From Mycoplasma phocoeninasale (GTDB lineage Bacteria > Bacillota_I > Bacilli_A > Mycoplasmatales > Metamycoplasmataceae), in contig NZ_CP051480.1 in assembly GCF_012934885.1 (NCBI RefSeq), forward strand, positions 434,001 through 498,000: a stretch of 64,000 bases of DNA, in the 5' to 3' direction. The notes beneath the pieces were generated by a model. That model ran no database searches, was not told the origin of the DNA, and worked only from the letters and a program-made list of their open reading frames with translations. The position numbers were made by a program, and so were the translations under genes. The first letter of the stretch is position 1, and each line of letters opens with the position of its first letter. Below are positions 10,191 through 21,431 of the stretch, in pieces.

Positions 10191-12938
10191 ATGAAAAAAT
10201 CAAATGGATATTGATATATTGGGACCAATGTATGAAAATATATTGAAGAGTCAAAAAATTGACTATTACAAGAATTATCACAAAAAATCACTAAAACTGA
10301 AAAATATACAATAACATATGAAAAAGATATTAAGGATGGTTTTATATTATGTTATTTTGATGCTTGAGTAGAAAGAACTTTTTATACTAATAAATCGAAG
10401 GACATGAAAAGGAATTTATATTCTCCTTCTACAATTAATCAATTTTTATCTGTCATAGAGGCATTTGGAATTATAGAATCAATAACTGATAATAAATACT
10501 CCTTGACTAAGGAATTTGTCAGAATTTTGGATTTAAATCGAGAATATAGAACAAGAGCTTACTATGATTTTCTTGCACAAAATATTATTAATAAAATTCT
10601 TAAACCATTTTTGAATGATTTGCGAAATAATAATGATGAATTAATGACTTTTGATGACGAGGAGAACGATGATAAGGAGTTAAATAAAAATAATCAAATA
10701 GCTTTGTCAATATTTTTAGATTATCACGATACTAAAAGCAAAATTAAGAGATTAATAAAGCAATATAAAGAAGCGAAAACCGAAAAATATTGAAATATAT
10801 TTGGAATTAATCGAATAAACATTAATCAAATTGCTGCCCCTTATAAAAACGAAATTGAACAATTAATGGATGACATAAAAATAAATATTTGCAAAATCAA
10901 TGATATTTCACACAATGATTTTGTTTTGGATGTAATTACTAGTCCTTTGCCTTTTGAAAATATTACAATTGACCATTTAGAATTAAAGCCAATTGAAAAA
11001 AAATCTAAATTTTTATTTTCCGGATGTTATTCTGTTAATGAATTAATTGAAACGTTTAGAAAATACATGGTAATATTGCCGGTTTATCAGCGAGACTATG
11101 TATGAGACAAGGAGCAAATACAAAGTTTACTAGAAAATTTATACAATGACTTTAATAACAATAATTTTTCTTATTTAAATAATATTATTTTTTCAGTACT
11201 TAAAAACACATTAGAAGAAGATGATCCTTATGTTTTTGAAATGGTTGATGGTCAACAAAGAATTATGACTATAATTTTGTTGCTTCTAGCAATTACAAAG
11301 TATATCGCTATTAGTAGTAAAAAAATACCAAGCGAAATGCATGAATTATTCTACGATGAGCAAAGAAATATATTTAATATTTTTTACAATCTTGGTGATG
11401 TTGAATCCTATAAAGAACTTGAATCTATAATTAATGGTAAATTTAACATTGATTCGCATACTGTATCTCCTAGAATTGAACGTGCTCTTGAATGAATACT
11501 TGAATTTTTGGTTGAAATAGAAAATAAAGATAAGCGTAACAATGAAACAATATTAAATTTTTATAATCATATTTTTAATAATACTTTCTTGACTTTTACT
11601 AAAATTCACAATAAAAAAGGTGACCAAATATTTCAAGCTTTGAATCAAAATGTAAAGGCCCTTAACTCTTTAGATTTGTTGAGAAATTATTTTTATGGAA
11701 AAATTGCCGATAAGGTAGATGAAAATGATAAATTAATAAAAAAATTAAAAGTAGAGTTTTTGGATTATTTTATAAAAAAGAATAAGCAAGTTTTTAATCC
11801 CAAATTGTTGGAAACCTTTACAGTTACATATTATTGTCGTCTTATGGATTCTTATCCTCCTAAAAAAGAAAATCTTACTAAAGACATGCACATCTATAAC
11901 TTATTAGTTAATATAGTGGAAAAACTAGCGGAGATAAACAATAATGATTTCGAAAAAGTTCTTAAAGAATTAATTCATGCAAAGGAAAAATTTAATTATA
12001 TACTAGAGGCTAATAAACAAAAGAATTTCAATTATCCAATCTCTGAAAATGAAGCAATATCAGCACAAATACTAGCATGTACATTCAAGCAAACTAATAG
12101 CGTATTCATTCCATTAATTTGAGAGTTATTAGAAAAGTTCAATGTTTTTGAATTTCGTGAAAGGGATAACAACAACAAAAACGATAGCATTACAAAATTA
12201 TCAAGTTATTTATATGAAATTGAAAGATTTCTAATTTTTTGAAAATTTATAGGTTTTAGTGGCGAATCTCTATCTCCAAAATTGAATTCTATTAGTAAAA
12301 TGATTAGATCATCAAAAATTAAATCTCCAATTGAGCTTGGAAGAGAATTAAAAAAATCCGTGCCCGAACTTAATGCAACTAATATTATGGATTTAAATAG
12401 TTCTCTTCGAAAAACTCTTGAATCCAAATATGCCAAACCAAAGGATATTAGAAATGATAAAAATAATAAAATTAAGACTCTTTTATTGCTTAGAATTAAT
12501 TTTTACTTAAACAATGAAAATAATATTATCATTAATGGCGGAACTCCTGAAATAAATAAAGACAACTTTTATAAGGATAAAACATTTGAGCATTGATATT
12601 CTAGAAACCAAAATAATAAAACAACAAATGAGGATATGTTAGCTGCCATAAATTTAATTGGAAATGGCCATTTACTTTCTAGAAGTGCTAATTCAAGAGC
12701 AAAAAATAAGCCTGTTCATAATAAAATTAACGAATCTAACATTCCAAAACAAAACCTACTATATCACGGCAAAAAAGATTTGTTGTTACCTTTTAAAACC
12801 CTGGCGCGAGATGAATTCTCAAATGAATTAGAATTAATTGATTTAATTCAAAAAAGAAGTAATCAAATGGTTAACATAATGATGGATATTTATAGATATA
12901 AGAAAGAATTTGAATATGAAAAAGAAGAAGAAAAATAA
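10191..12938 (+). CDS. GmrSD-like DUF262/DUF1524 protein with novel N-terminal region
   Basis: A 915-aa protein, open over its whole length only when TGA is Trp. The centre has the DUF262 (ParB/Srx-like NTPase) hallmarks: PVYQRDYVW at 297-305 and VDGQQR at about 352-357, in which Asp, Gln and Arg act in nucleotide hydrolysis in GmrS and SspE. The C-terminus resembles the DUF1524 HNH-type nuclease: FEHW with His801, then INLIGNGHLLSRSAN and a following Asn/Lys-rich stretch (about 821-850). Known relatives (GmrSD, BrxU, SspE) are NTP-dependent enzymes that cut or nick DNA according to its modification. The first 290 residues are not part of that core; residues of about 80-125 look like a winged helix (SPSTINQFLSVIEAFGII) and may read DNA. 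It is co-operonic with a C5 methyltransferase instead of a separate restriction enzyme. The terminator downstream was split by an IS insertion; the gene itself is intact. Confidence 0.85.
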
Positions 12939-12966
12939 AATTCATAAATAAACGCATTTAAATTAA

Positions 12967-12994
12967 AATTTACTTAGTTTACAATTAGTAAATT
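12967..12994. repeat. Left copy of 28-bp target-site duplication
   Basis: This 28-base sequence is identical to 14315-14342 on the other side of the insertion sequence. It is itself palindromic (AATTTACT ... AGTAAATT), so the element duplicated a hairpin. Confidence 0.9.
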
Positions 12995-13009
12995 CCCAAA
13001 ATGAAAGTT

Positions 13010-13037
13010 CAAGTGCAAACGACACTTGTGCTTTTTT
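13010..13037 (+). terminator. Terminator-like hairpin inside the left IS end
   Basis: CAAGTG (13010-13015) pairs with CACTTG (13023-13028), followed by TGCTTTTTT. It would stop transcripts entering the element from the DUF262 gene and uses part of the inverted repeat as its left arm. Blocking read-in is a common way for an IS to stay quiet (inference). Confidence 0.55.
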
Positions 13038-13169
13038 AATTATATAAAAATTAGTCGATAAAATGTTTTTTATAGGACAGTGTTTATTAAAGTTTTTTAA
13101 ATAATTAACAGAATTGCAATGGTAAAAATATACGTTTGATAACGTAGTTATTTTTTTATTTTTTAATAA

Positions 13170-14114
13170 TTATTTTATGACGCCAAAATTTTCTCTCATA
13201 AAGTGGTCATATGAGGTTTCATAATTTAAAATTTCTCTTGGCATATTATTTATATCTCTGATAACGTTTTTTAAATTTTCTTCAGTTATTTGGTTAAAAT
13301 CAAAGCCTTTTTTTCACATTCTCCTAATTAAACCATTGAAATTCTCATTACTTCCACGTTGAAATGAGGCATATGGTTCCGCTTTATATATAATAGCTCC
13401 AATTCACTTTGCTAAAAGTCCAATTTTTTCAAATTCAATTCCATTATCGATAGTTATTGATTTTACTTCTAAATGGTTTTTTTCAACTAATTTTTTAACT
13501 TCAGAATTAACTTTCATTGGATCTTTTGATTTTATTAGTGCAGCAAAACCAACTTTAGTTTTTCTTTCGGTTAATGTTATGATATTGTTAAATCCACTCG
13601 CTCTTTTACCTATTATCAAGTCAAGTTCTCAATGCCCATATTCCTCACGCAAATCAATATGCTTACTTCTGGCTCATATAGGAAAAACATATTCGTTCGG
13701 AACAAGTCTTTGTATTACATTAGATGTTCTTTTTCCATCTTTTTTATAATATTGTCTAAGCCGATTATCTTTAGTTATTGTTCATTTATTTGTTCTTATT
13801 CAATTAAAAATCGTCCGAATTGAAGGGATATTTTTAAAATTGAAGTAATTTTTTATTTTATTATATGTAGCCTTAACACCATGATATCTCTTGTCATAGA
13901 ATTTAATAAATTCTTTAGTAAAATCAATAATTTTTTGGTCTATTTCAAATTTAAACAAGTACTTATGTTTGTGCCTTTTAAGTGCTTTAAAGCATGGTAT
14001 ATTAGCTGCGTAATTTCCTTCATATGATGTATTTCTTTTCAATTCTCGCCAAATTGTGGAAACATTTCTATTTAATTCTAAAGCTATCATTTTAATAGGC
14101 ATACTTTTTTGCAT
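13170..14114 (-). CDS. IS30-family transposase
   Basis: At least 314 aa, cutting and joining DNA during transposition. An N-terminal helix-turn-helix (IALELNRNVSTIWRELKRN) is followed by an intact DDE core: Asp in GHWELDLIIGK, Asp in ITIDNGIEFE and Glu in RGSNENFNGLIRRMWK. Several Trp codons are TGA. The ATG at 14114 is the first in frame, but the homologous N-terminus clearly extends upstream (KYKHITNDERILIQTY is in frame before it) where no ATG, GTG or TTG exists. Either an ATT/ATA near 14150-14168 is used, just after a TATAAC at 14174-14169, or the shorter protein is made. The gene is otherwise undamaged. Confidence 0.9.
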
Positions 14115-14314
14115 GTATGTTTGTATTAATATTCTTTCATCATTAGTAATATGTTTGTATTTTCTTATGTTATAATGGATATGAGTCTCCCTTAGCGCAA
14201 TATGTGTGAGGCTTTTCTTTTATTTTCTTTAATACTAATAAAGTTAATATAAAAAATTCAAGCCTCACAATTAAATTTTATCTTAATTGTTTGCACTTGA
14301 ACTTTCAATTCAGC

Positions 14315-14342
14315 AATTTACTTAGTTTACAATTAGTAAATT
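14315..14342 (+). repeat. Right copy of 28-bp target duplication, part of a terminator
   Basis: It is identical to 12967-12994. Here the palindrome AATTTACT/AGTAAATT runs into an uninterrupted T-run (14341-14348), so this copy keeps the complete rho-independent terminator. That terminator probably served the DUF262 gene before the insertion. Confidence 0.85.
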
Positions 14343-14468
14343 TTTTTTATTTTTATTAATTTTTAAATTTCCAAAGCAAAATAAACTACTAATTTATATA
14401 TAGTTTTTTTAATTGCTTTTTGTTTCATCATTTATAATTGATAAGATATAACATCACTGGAGGAAAAT

Positions 14469-15653
14469 ATGTCAAAAATATTAATAATAAATGCTGGATC
14501 AAGTTCAATTAAATGGAATTTATTTTCATCAAAATTACAAGTTGAGGCAAAGGGTGTAGCCCAAAGAATAAAGATGAAAGAGGGCATTTTGTCATTGGAA
14601 TATCAGGGAAAAAAAGAGGATATTAGTGTTGAATTACCTTCTTTTCTAGAAACAGTAAAAATTCTCGTTTCTCTATGAAAAGAGAGACAAATCATTAGTG
14701 ATTTTTCAGAAATTTCACAAGTTGCATTTCGTGTTGTTAATGGAGGAATTAATCTACAGTCAACTTGTGAGGTTAATGAATCTTCATTGTCTTATTTAAA
14801 GGATGCTATTGACTTAGCACCACTACATAACCCAGGTGCAATTAATGCTATTGAAGCCTTTAAAGAATATCTGCCAAATGCAAAGATGACAATGCATTTT
14901 GACACTTCTTTTCACAAAACTTTATCAAAATTAGCATATACATATCCAATTAATGCTAAACTTTCTAATGAGCTCAATATTCGAAAATACGGATTTCATG
15001 GTCTAAATCATCACTATATTTCACTAAAAACTGCTGAAATACTTAATAAAAAATCAGTGAACATGGTAAGTTTACACATTGGTAATGGTGCTAGTCTATG
15101 TGCAATTGAGAATGGAAAGTCAATTGATACATCAATGGGATTTACTCCACTGGCTGGAATTATGATGGGAAGCCGTTCGGGTGACATTGATCCTTCAATC
15201 ATTCAATATGTTATGAAAGCGAAAAACATGAGTATTGATGAAGTAATGTCGATGCTAAATGAAAAGTCAGGTATGTTAGGTGTTAGCGGAATTTCGTCTG
15301 ACCTTCGTGATGTTCAAAAAGTTAAAGATAGCAACCCGCAAGCACAGTTTGCATTAGATTTATATACCACTAGAATTGCTGATTATTTAATTAACTATCT
15401 AAATAAAATATCTGGCAACATTGATGCTATTGTCTTTACTGCCGGAGTAGGTGAAAATGATGCCTATATTCGTAAAGAGGTGGTCAGAAAAATTAAACTT
15501 CTAAACTTGGAAATTGATGATGATATTAATAAAAATCTAAAATTCCAAGACTACAAATTAATTTCAACTAAAAATAGTTCAATTCCTATTTTCGTGATTC
15601 GAGCAGAAGAAGAATTGTACATGGCGAAAGAGGCGATAAATTTTTTTAAGTAA
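14469..15653 (+). CDS. ackA: Acetate kinase
   Basis: A 394-aa acetate kinase, which makes ATP and acetate from acetyl phosphate and ADP in the cytoplasm. The ASKHA-fold motifs are present: NAGSSSIKW at the N-terminus, HFDTSFH with the catalytic Asp, GSRSGDIDP, FTAGVGEND and the C-terminal AEEEL. The usual GHRVVHGG is AFRVVNGG here, so the Arg is kept but two neighbouring residues differ. The start ATG 14469 follows GGAGG (14459-14463), with TATAAT at 14433-14438. TGA 14676 is Trp. No phosphotransacetylase gene is adjacent. The ABC exporter genes begin about 30 bases later and may be co-transcribed. Confidence 0.96.
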
Positions 15654-15682
15654 ATTTTTAAATTAATTCAAGGAGGTAAATT

Positions 15683-17491
15683 TTGTTTCGATTGTATAAA
15701 TATTTAAACCCGCGGCATAAATGAATTTCGGCAACATCATTTCTGTTAACCTGCGTTCAGGTAATATCATTTTTATTGATTAGTTTATTTGTTGGACAAA
15801 TTGTTGGATTAATTTCGCAAAATTCTTTTCCAGACGACAAAAATGTTACAATAGATATTTTACGAATTAGTTTCACTTATGTTAGTCGAAGAGAAGCGAT
15901 TCAATATTTATCCATTTTCTTTGCTATCTTTTTAATTATTGGAACAATAGGAAGCATTTTTGCTGCAGTTCTAGCCTCTTATGTATCCACAGCAGGTGCA
16001 CAAGAAATTCGAAATTATTTGTGAAAACATTTAAGTGAACTTTCGCAAAAAGATATTGAGACTTTTACTCATGCCAAAATTATTACTAGATTCACTATTG
16101 ATATCAATAGAATTCAATATGGATTAATATCGTTTTTGAGGACAATGATTATTGGCCCTTTCTATCTAATTTTTGGGCTGGTATTTGCACTTTTAACTAA
16201 CTTAAATCTATCGATTACCTTTGCTATTATGATTCCACTTTTAACAATTACTATGATAATATCAGGTTCAATCATTATTCCAATTTTCAAAAAAGAGCAG
16301 AAGATGTATGACAAAATAAATGCCGAATCACAAGAAAATGTTTTAGGCGCAAAAGTTATTAAATCATATAATCTTGAAGCACTTCAATCACAAAGATTTT
16401 ATGATGCTAATAAAAATTGAGGTAAAGTTAGTTTGAAGGCATGACATGCTTACAACGCAACTTTTAACTTTATTTCACTATTTACCAATTTAGCAATTGC
16501 AATTGTAGTTTTTGTTTCAGGAATAAATGCCAAATCAATTACTGACCCAATTCTCTTTAGACAAACTGTTGCTAATGTCACTACATTCACAAACTATGTT
16601 ATGTTTATAACAATCGGTGTTTTAATGATTTCATTTACAATTTTCACAATTGCCAGAGCAAAGGTATCAACCAAGAGAGTATTTGAAATCATTGAAAAAG
16701 AACCAAATATTCCTTTTATAACTTCGGATAAAAAAGTTACTAATGGTGAAATAGTTTTTGACCATGTCTCATTTCGCTACTTTGAGTCATCAGAGAAAAA
16801 TGTTCTAGAAGATATTTCGTTTTCAATCAAACCAGGTCAAACACTTGGTATTATTGGACCAACTGGTTCAGGTAAAAGCACTATTGCTCGGCTAATAAAC
16901 TACGACTTTAGAAAAATGTCGGGTGATATTAAAATTGATAACGTTAAAATTGAAGAGCTTGATAGTAAATCATTGCGTGAAAGTATTTCTTTAATTTATC
17001 AAAATCCAACACCTTTGAGTGGAACAATTAAAACAAATCTACTACTTGCTAAACCAGATGCTTCGGATGATGAAATTATTTTAGCCACTAAAAATGCCTG
17101 TGCTTATAATTTCATCTCCAAATTTAGCGACCAATTTGAACACATTGTTGAACAAAAAGGTGCTAATTTATCAGGTGGCCAAAAACAAAGGCTATCAATT
17201 GCCCAAGGTATTATTAGAAATCCAAAAATTTTAATTCTAGATGACTCAACATCGGCACTAGATGCCGAAACTGAAGGCACTGTTCTACAAAATATTAAAA
17301 ATCAATTTGCCGAGAAAAAGATTTCAACAGTTATTATTAGTCAAAAAATTTCATCAATTATTTTAGCTGATAATATTTTGGTTTTAGAGCATGGTAAAAT
17401 CATCGGATCTGGAAAACATGATGACCTTATGAAAGAAAATAAACTTTATCGTGAAATCGCCATTTCACAGATGGGGGAAAACAATGCGTAG
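15683..17491 (+). CDS. ABC exporter subunit with degenerate ATPase site
   Basis: A 602-aa half-transporter: an N-terminal membrane domain with about six helices (residues 15-340) and a C-terminal nucleotide-binding domain. Walker A is GPTGSGKST (about 392-400), the signature is LSGGQ, and Walker B is LILDDSTSALD, where the catalytic Glu is replaced by Asp. The switch His is replaced by Gln (ISQKIS). These changes mark the non-hydrolysing site of heterodimeric exporters such as TM287/288 and BmrCD. I start it at TTG 15683, placed 6 bases after a perfect AAGGAGG (15670-15676); no ATG fits as well. Its 3' end overlaps the next gene by 8 bases. The substrate is unknown. Confidence 0.92.
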
Positions 17492-19346
17492 TTTAGACCC
17501 ATTTAAAGCCCCAAAAAATCTTAGCGAAATGAGCAAAGTTGAGAAAAAAACCTACTTTAAAAATAATCGTAAAATTAAACTTGATAGCTTTAAAAGATTA
17601 ATTAAATATTTAAATTATCGTCGTGGAATTTTATTCGGAATTATTATCACCATGCTAATTTCCATTATTTGTTCGACATTAATAGTTTTTGCTTTAGGTT
17701 ATATTACTGACAACTTTCTAACATATAACTTCATTCACAATGATTATAATGCTTCTCAATTCGCTGGAGCCATCGGAGTTTTAGTTGTATTGAGTATTTT
17801 GCAGCAAGTTTTTAATTACTGATCCAATGCTCTATCGGTTAAAGCTGGTCTTTATACTGCTATGATAATGCGAAATGATGCTTATAAGGCAATAATGAAA
17901 ATGCCTATTTCATTTTTTGATGAAATTAATAACGGTGAACTGATGTCAATATTGTCAAATGATATTGAAAACATTTCCAACGGTTTGTGTGCCAATCTTA
18001 ACGCTATTATTAAAACAATTTTTATTGTTATAAGCTCATTTGTGTTCATGTTGTACTATTCTGTTTATTTAACACTAATTGTTTTGATTTTATTCCCAGT
18101 CTTTTTATTTGTGGTGTTTATCTTAATGAAAAAAGCCGTTCCTCAATATCAAAAAACTCAGAAAAGAGTTGCTGAATTAAATGGCTTTATTGAAGAGAAT
18201 TTAGCAGCCCATCACTTAATCAGATCATTTAATCAAATGGATAAAATCAACGCTGAATTCACCAAAAAATCTAAAAGACTATTCAATTCATCATTTCGTG
18301 CTAATGTCTATTCAAACATTGCTTACCCATATGCTAATGTTGTAACTAATCTCCTACAACTAATTGTTGTGGCAATTGGTTCATTATTTGCTATTAGTGG
18401 TATTAGCACTGGCTCTAATTCAGAATTTGGACCAGGAGCAATTGTTTCATTTGTCCTATACATCCGTATTATGTCAAATGAAATCGCTAGAACTTTTGAA
18501 AATGTTGCTTCAATTCAGATGTCATTAGTATCAGCAACACGAGCACTTAATTTAATTAATACTAAACCATTAGTAGACGAAAGTCGTCTAAGTTCAATTG
18601 ATTTTATCAAAGGTGATGTTGAATTTAAAAATGTTAATTTTTCATATGATAAAACAAGTTCAAATCTACAATTGAAAAACGCGTCATTTAAAGCTAAACG
18701 TGGAGAAATATTTGCAATTGTTGGTCCCACCGGGGCTGGCAAGACAACAATCATTAATCTACTAAGTAAATTCTATTTACCAAATTCGGGTGAAATTCTA
18801 ATTGATAGTTTTAAATCGACGGATATTAATGAACATAGTTGAAGAAACCAAATATCAATTGTTTTACAAGACACATTTTTGTTTAAGAACACAATTATGG
18901 AAAACCTTCGCTATGGTAATCTATCAGCGACTGATGAACAAATTAAAGAGGCGTCAAGAATTAGTAGTGCTGCTGATTTTATTGAACAATTAGAATTAGG
19001 TTATGATACCATTGTTGAAGAAGGCGGACGTAATTTTTCACAAGGCGAGCGTCAACTACTAGCCATTACTAGAGCAATACTAGCTAATAAAAACATTTTA
19101 ATTTTAGATGAAGCCACATCTAATGTTGACACAAGAACTGAAAAAATCATTCAAGCTGCAATGCTAAAATTGATGAAAGGTAAAACTTCATTTGTTATTG
19201 CCCATCGTCTTTCAACCATTGTCAATGCCGACCAAATTCTAGTTGTCAATAATGGCGAAATTATTGAACGTGGGAATCATCATGAGCTACTGAACAAACA
19301 TGGTTTTTACGAAAAGCTATACCACTCTTCATTTAGTGAAGATTAA
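17484..19346 (+). CDS. ABC exporter subunit with canonical ATPase site
   Basis: A 620-aa half-transporter, partner of the preceding gene. A cytoplasmic N-terminal tail of about 50 residues precedes the six-helix membrane domain. The nucleotide-binding domain has Walker [10 protein letters not shown], Walker [12 protein letters not shown] with catalytic Glu, and the switch His in IAHRLS, so this subunit contributes the hydrolysing Walker site. Its signature motif is altered to FSQGE, which would complete the degenerate site with the partner's Walker A/B. Together the two fit an asymmetric heterodimer exporting drugs, lipids or peptides. Start ATG 17484 overlaps the upstream gene by 8 bases. 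TGA codons at 17820 and 18840 are Trp. Confidence 0.93.
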
Positions 19347-19367
19347 AAATATCTCAATGTGATTTAT

Positions 19368-19410
19368 TAAATAAATACCTCTAGTCTTGGGGGTGTTTTA
19401 TTTTATTTTT
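19368..19410 (+). terminator. Terminator after ABC exporter operon
   Basis: The imperfect stem AAATAAATACC/GGGTGTTTTATTT is followed by T-rich sequence. The remaining 200 bases before lepA are AT-rich and show no gene. Confidence 0.6.
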
Positions 19411-19603
19411 TAAAACCTAAAACAAATATTTTAAAGATTTACTCAAGAATTTCACTATTATCTACCTTAATTTCTACTTTAAGGTCCGAAAATATCTAAA
19501 AAATTGTTATTTAAGTAACAAAGTCCATTTTTTATTGCTTACCCGTGCTTATGTATTTAGTTGAAATTATCGCTAATGTTTAGAAAAAAATACCATTTTA
19601 AAA

Positions 19604-19609
19604 TATAAT
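19604..19609 (+). promoter_or_regulatory. -10 box of lepA
   Basis: TATAAT stands 10 bases before ATG 19620, leaving room for only a few untranslated bases and no Shine-Dalgarno. Confidence 0.55.
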
Positions 19610-19619
19610 TTAAAAAAAT

Positions 19620-21419
19620 ATGGACAAAAAAAATATTAGAAACTTTGCAATTATCGCTCACATTGATCATGGTAAAAGTACACTTGCTGATCGAATTTTA
19701 GAATTCACTAATACCATTACTGCTCGCGAGGCACGCCCTCAAATTCTTGACAGTATGGATTTGGAACAAGAACGTGGAATTACCATCAAGTTAAATGCGA
19801 TACAAATTAAATATAAGGATTATGTCTTTCATTTAATTGACACACCAGGACATGTTGACTTTACTTATGAAGTTAGCCGTAGTTTGGCAGCCTGTGAAGG
19901 TGCTTTACTTTTAGTTGATGCTACCCAAGGCATTCAAGCACAAACACTTGCAAATGTATATTTGGCAATTGAAAACAATTTAGAAATTGTTCCAATTATC
20001 AATAAAATCGATTTAATTAGTGCCGATCCTGACCGGGTAAAAAAAGAAATTGAAGATGTCATTGGAATTGATGCTTCTGATGCGATTTTAATATCGGCAA
20101 AAACTGGTATTAACATTGACCAAGTTATTGAAGCAATCATTAAAAGAATACCTGCCCCAAAAGATGCTGATGATAGTAAACCACTACAAGCTCTAATATT
20201 TGACAGTTACTTTGATAATTATCGTGGGGTAGTTATTTACATGAGAGTTTTTCAGGGTCAAGTTAAAGTTGGGGATGAGATTTTATTCATGCAAACCAAA
20301 AAGCGTTACTTGGTAACTGAACTTGGTGTTAAAAATCCTAATGAAGTAAAAAAAGATATTTTAACTGCTGGCGAAGTTGGTTGAGTTTCAGCTTCAATTC
20401 GTGATATTAAAGATGTTGCTGTTGGTGATACCGTTACTTTAGCCAAAAACCCAACAACTCTTCCCCTTCCAGGATATAAAAAGCTAAAACCAGTTGTTTA
20501 TACCGGTTTTTATCCAGTTGATACTCGTGACTATAATGATCTAAAAGATGCACTAGAAAAAATTAGTTTATCTGACTCATCAATTGTTTGAGAACCAGAA
20601 ACTTCTAAGGCTTTAGGTTTTGGATTTAGAATTGGTTTTCTAGGATTACTTCATATGGATGTTTTGCAGGAGCGTCTAGAAAGAGAATTTAATCTTGATA
20701 TTATTGCAACTGCCCCTTCTGTTGAGTTTGTTATTACTTTAACTAATGGTGACATTCAATATATTACTAATCCTTCATTTTTTCCCGATAAAAGTACTAT
20801 TAAAACGATTGAAGAGCCATATATTCGTGCTAACATTCTTCTAACTGAAGAGTATTTAGGGGCAATAATGGAATTATGCCAAAGTAAGCGTGGCAAATTT
20901 GTTGAAATTGAATACTTAGATGATCTCAGAAGAAAGCTTGTATATGAGCTTCCACTAAATGAAACAATATTTGATTTCTTTGATTTACTTAAGAGCTATT
21001 CAAAAGGTTATGCCTCATTTGATTATGATTATATTGGTTTAAAGGAATCTGATTTAGTCAAGGTTGACATTCTTCTAAATGGCGAAAAAATTGATGCGCT
21101 AGCAATGATAGTTCATCGTGATTTTGCTTATAATAAAAGTCGTGATTTAGCTGAAAGATTAAAAGAAGTTGTTCCCCGTCAAAATTTTGAAATTCCAATC
21201 CAAGCAGCAATTGGTGCTAAAATAATAGCAAGAGAAACCATTAAGGCTTATCGAAAAGACGTTACCGCACACTTATATGGTGGTGATGTCACAAGAAGAC
21301 AAAAACTACTAAAAAAACAAAAAGCAGGTAAAAAGAGGATGAAACAAATTGGAACCGTTGAAGTTCCCCAAGAAGCATTCTTAGCAATATTAAAAACAAA
21401 TGTTTCAAAAAAGGATTAG
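19620..21419 (+). CDS. lepA: Elongation factor 4 (LepA)
   Basis: A 599-aa ribosome-associated GTPase thought to back-translocate or remodel stalled ribosomes. G1 is [10 protein letters not shown]2 is RGITIK, G3 is DTPGH and G4 is NKIDL. The LepA-specific C-terminus ([19 protein letters not shown]) is complete. Length is usual for the family. TGA at 20382 and 20589 encode Trp. There is no Shine-Dalgarno and the -10 box is very close, so the mRNA is leaderless or nearly so. It overlaps no gene; the downstream membrane protein begins 12 bases after the stop and is likely co-transcribed. Confidence 0.97.
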
Positions 21420-21431
21420 AGGATTTTGAAT

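Larger units (their letters stand above)
12995..14314 (-). mobile_element. IS30-family insertion sequence (IS1630-like)
   Basis: A 1320-bp element bounded by imperfect inverted repeats of about 26 bases; the inner 19 are perfect (TGAAAGTTCAAGTGCAAAC at 13002-13020 and its complement at 14289-14307). It carries one DDE transposase on the minus strand and is flanked by 28-bp direct repeats. Long, variable target duplications are known for IS1630 of M. fermentans, an IS30 member, which fits. No other copy is present in the window. Confidence 0.9.

Noticed and set aside
10191-12938. Many short reading frames, as if from a decayed gene
   Set aside because: All pieces lie in one frame and are separated only by TGA, which is Trp here; the gene is intact.
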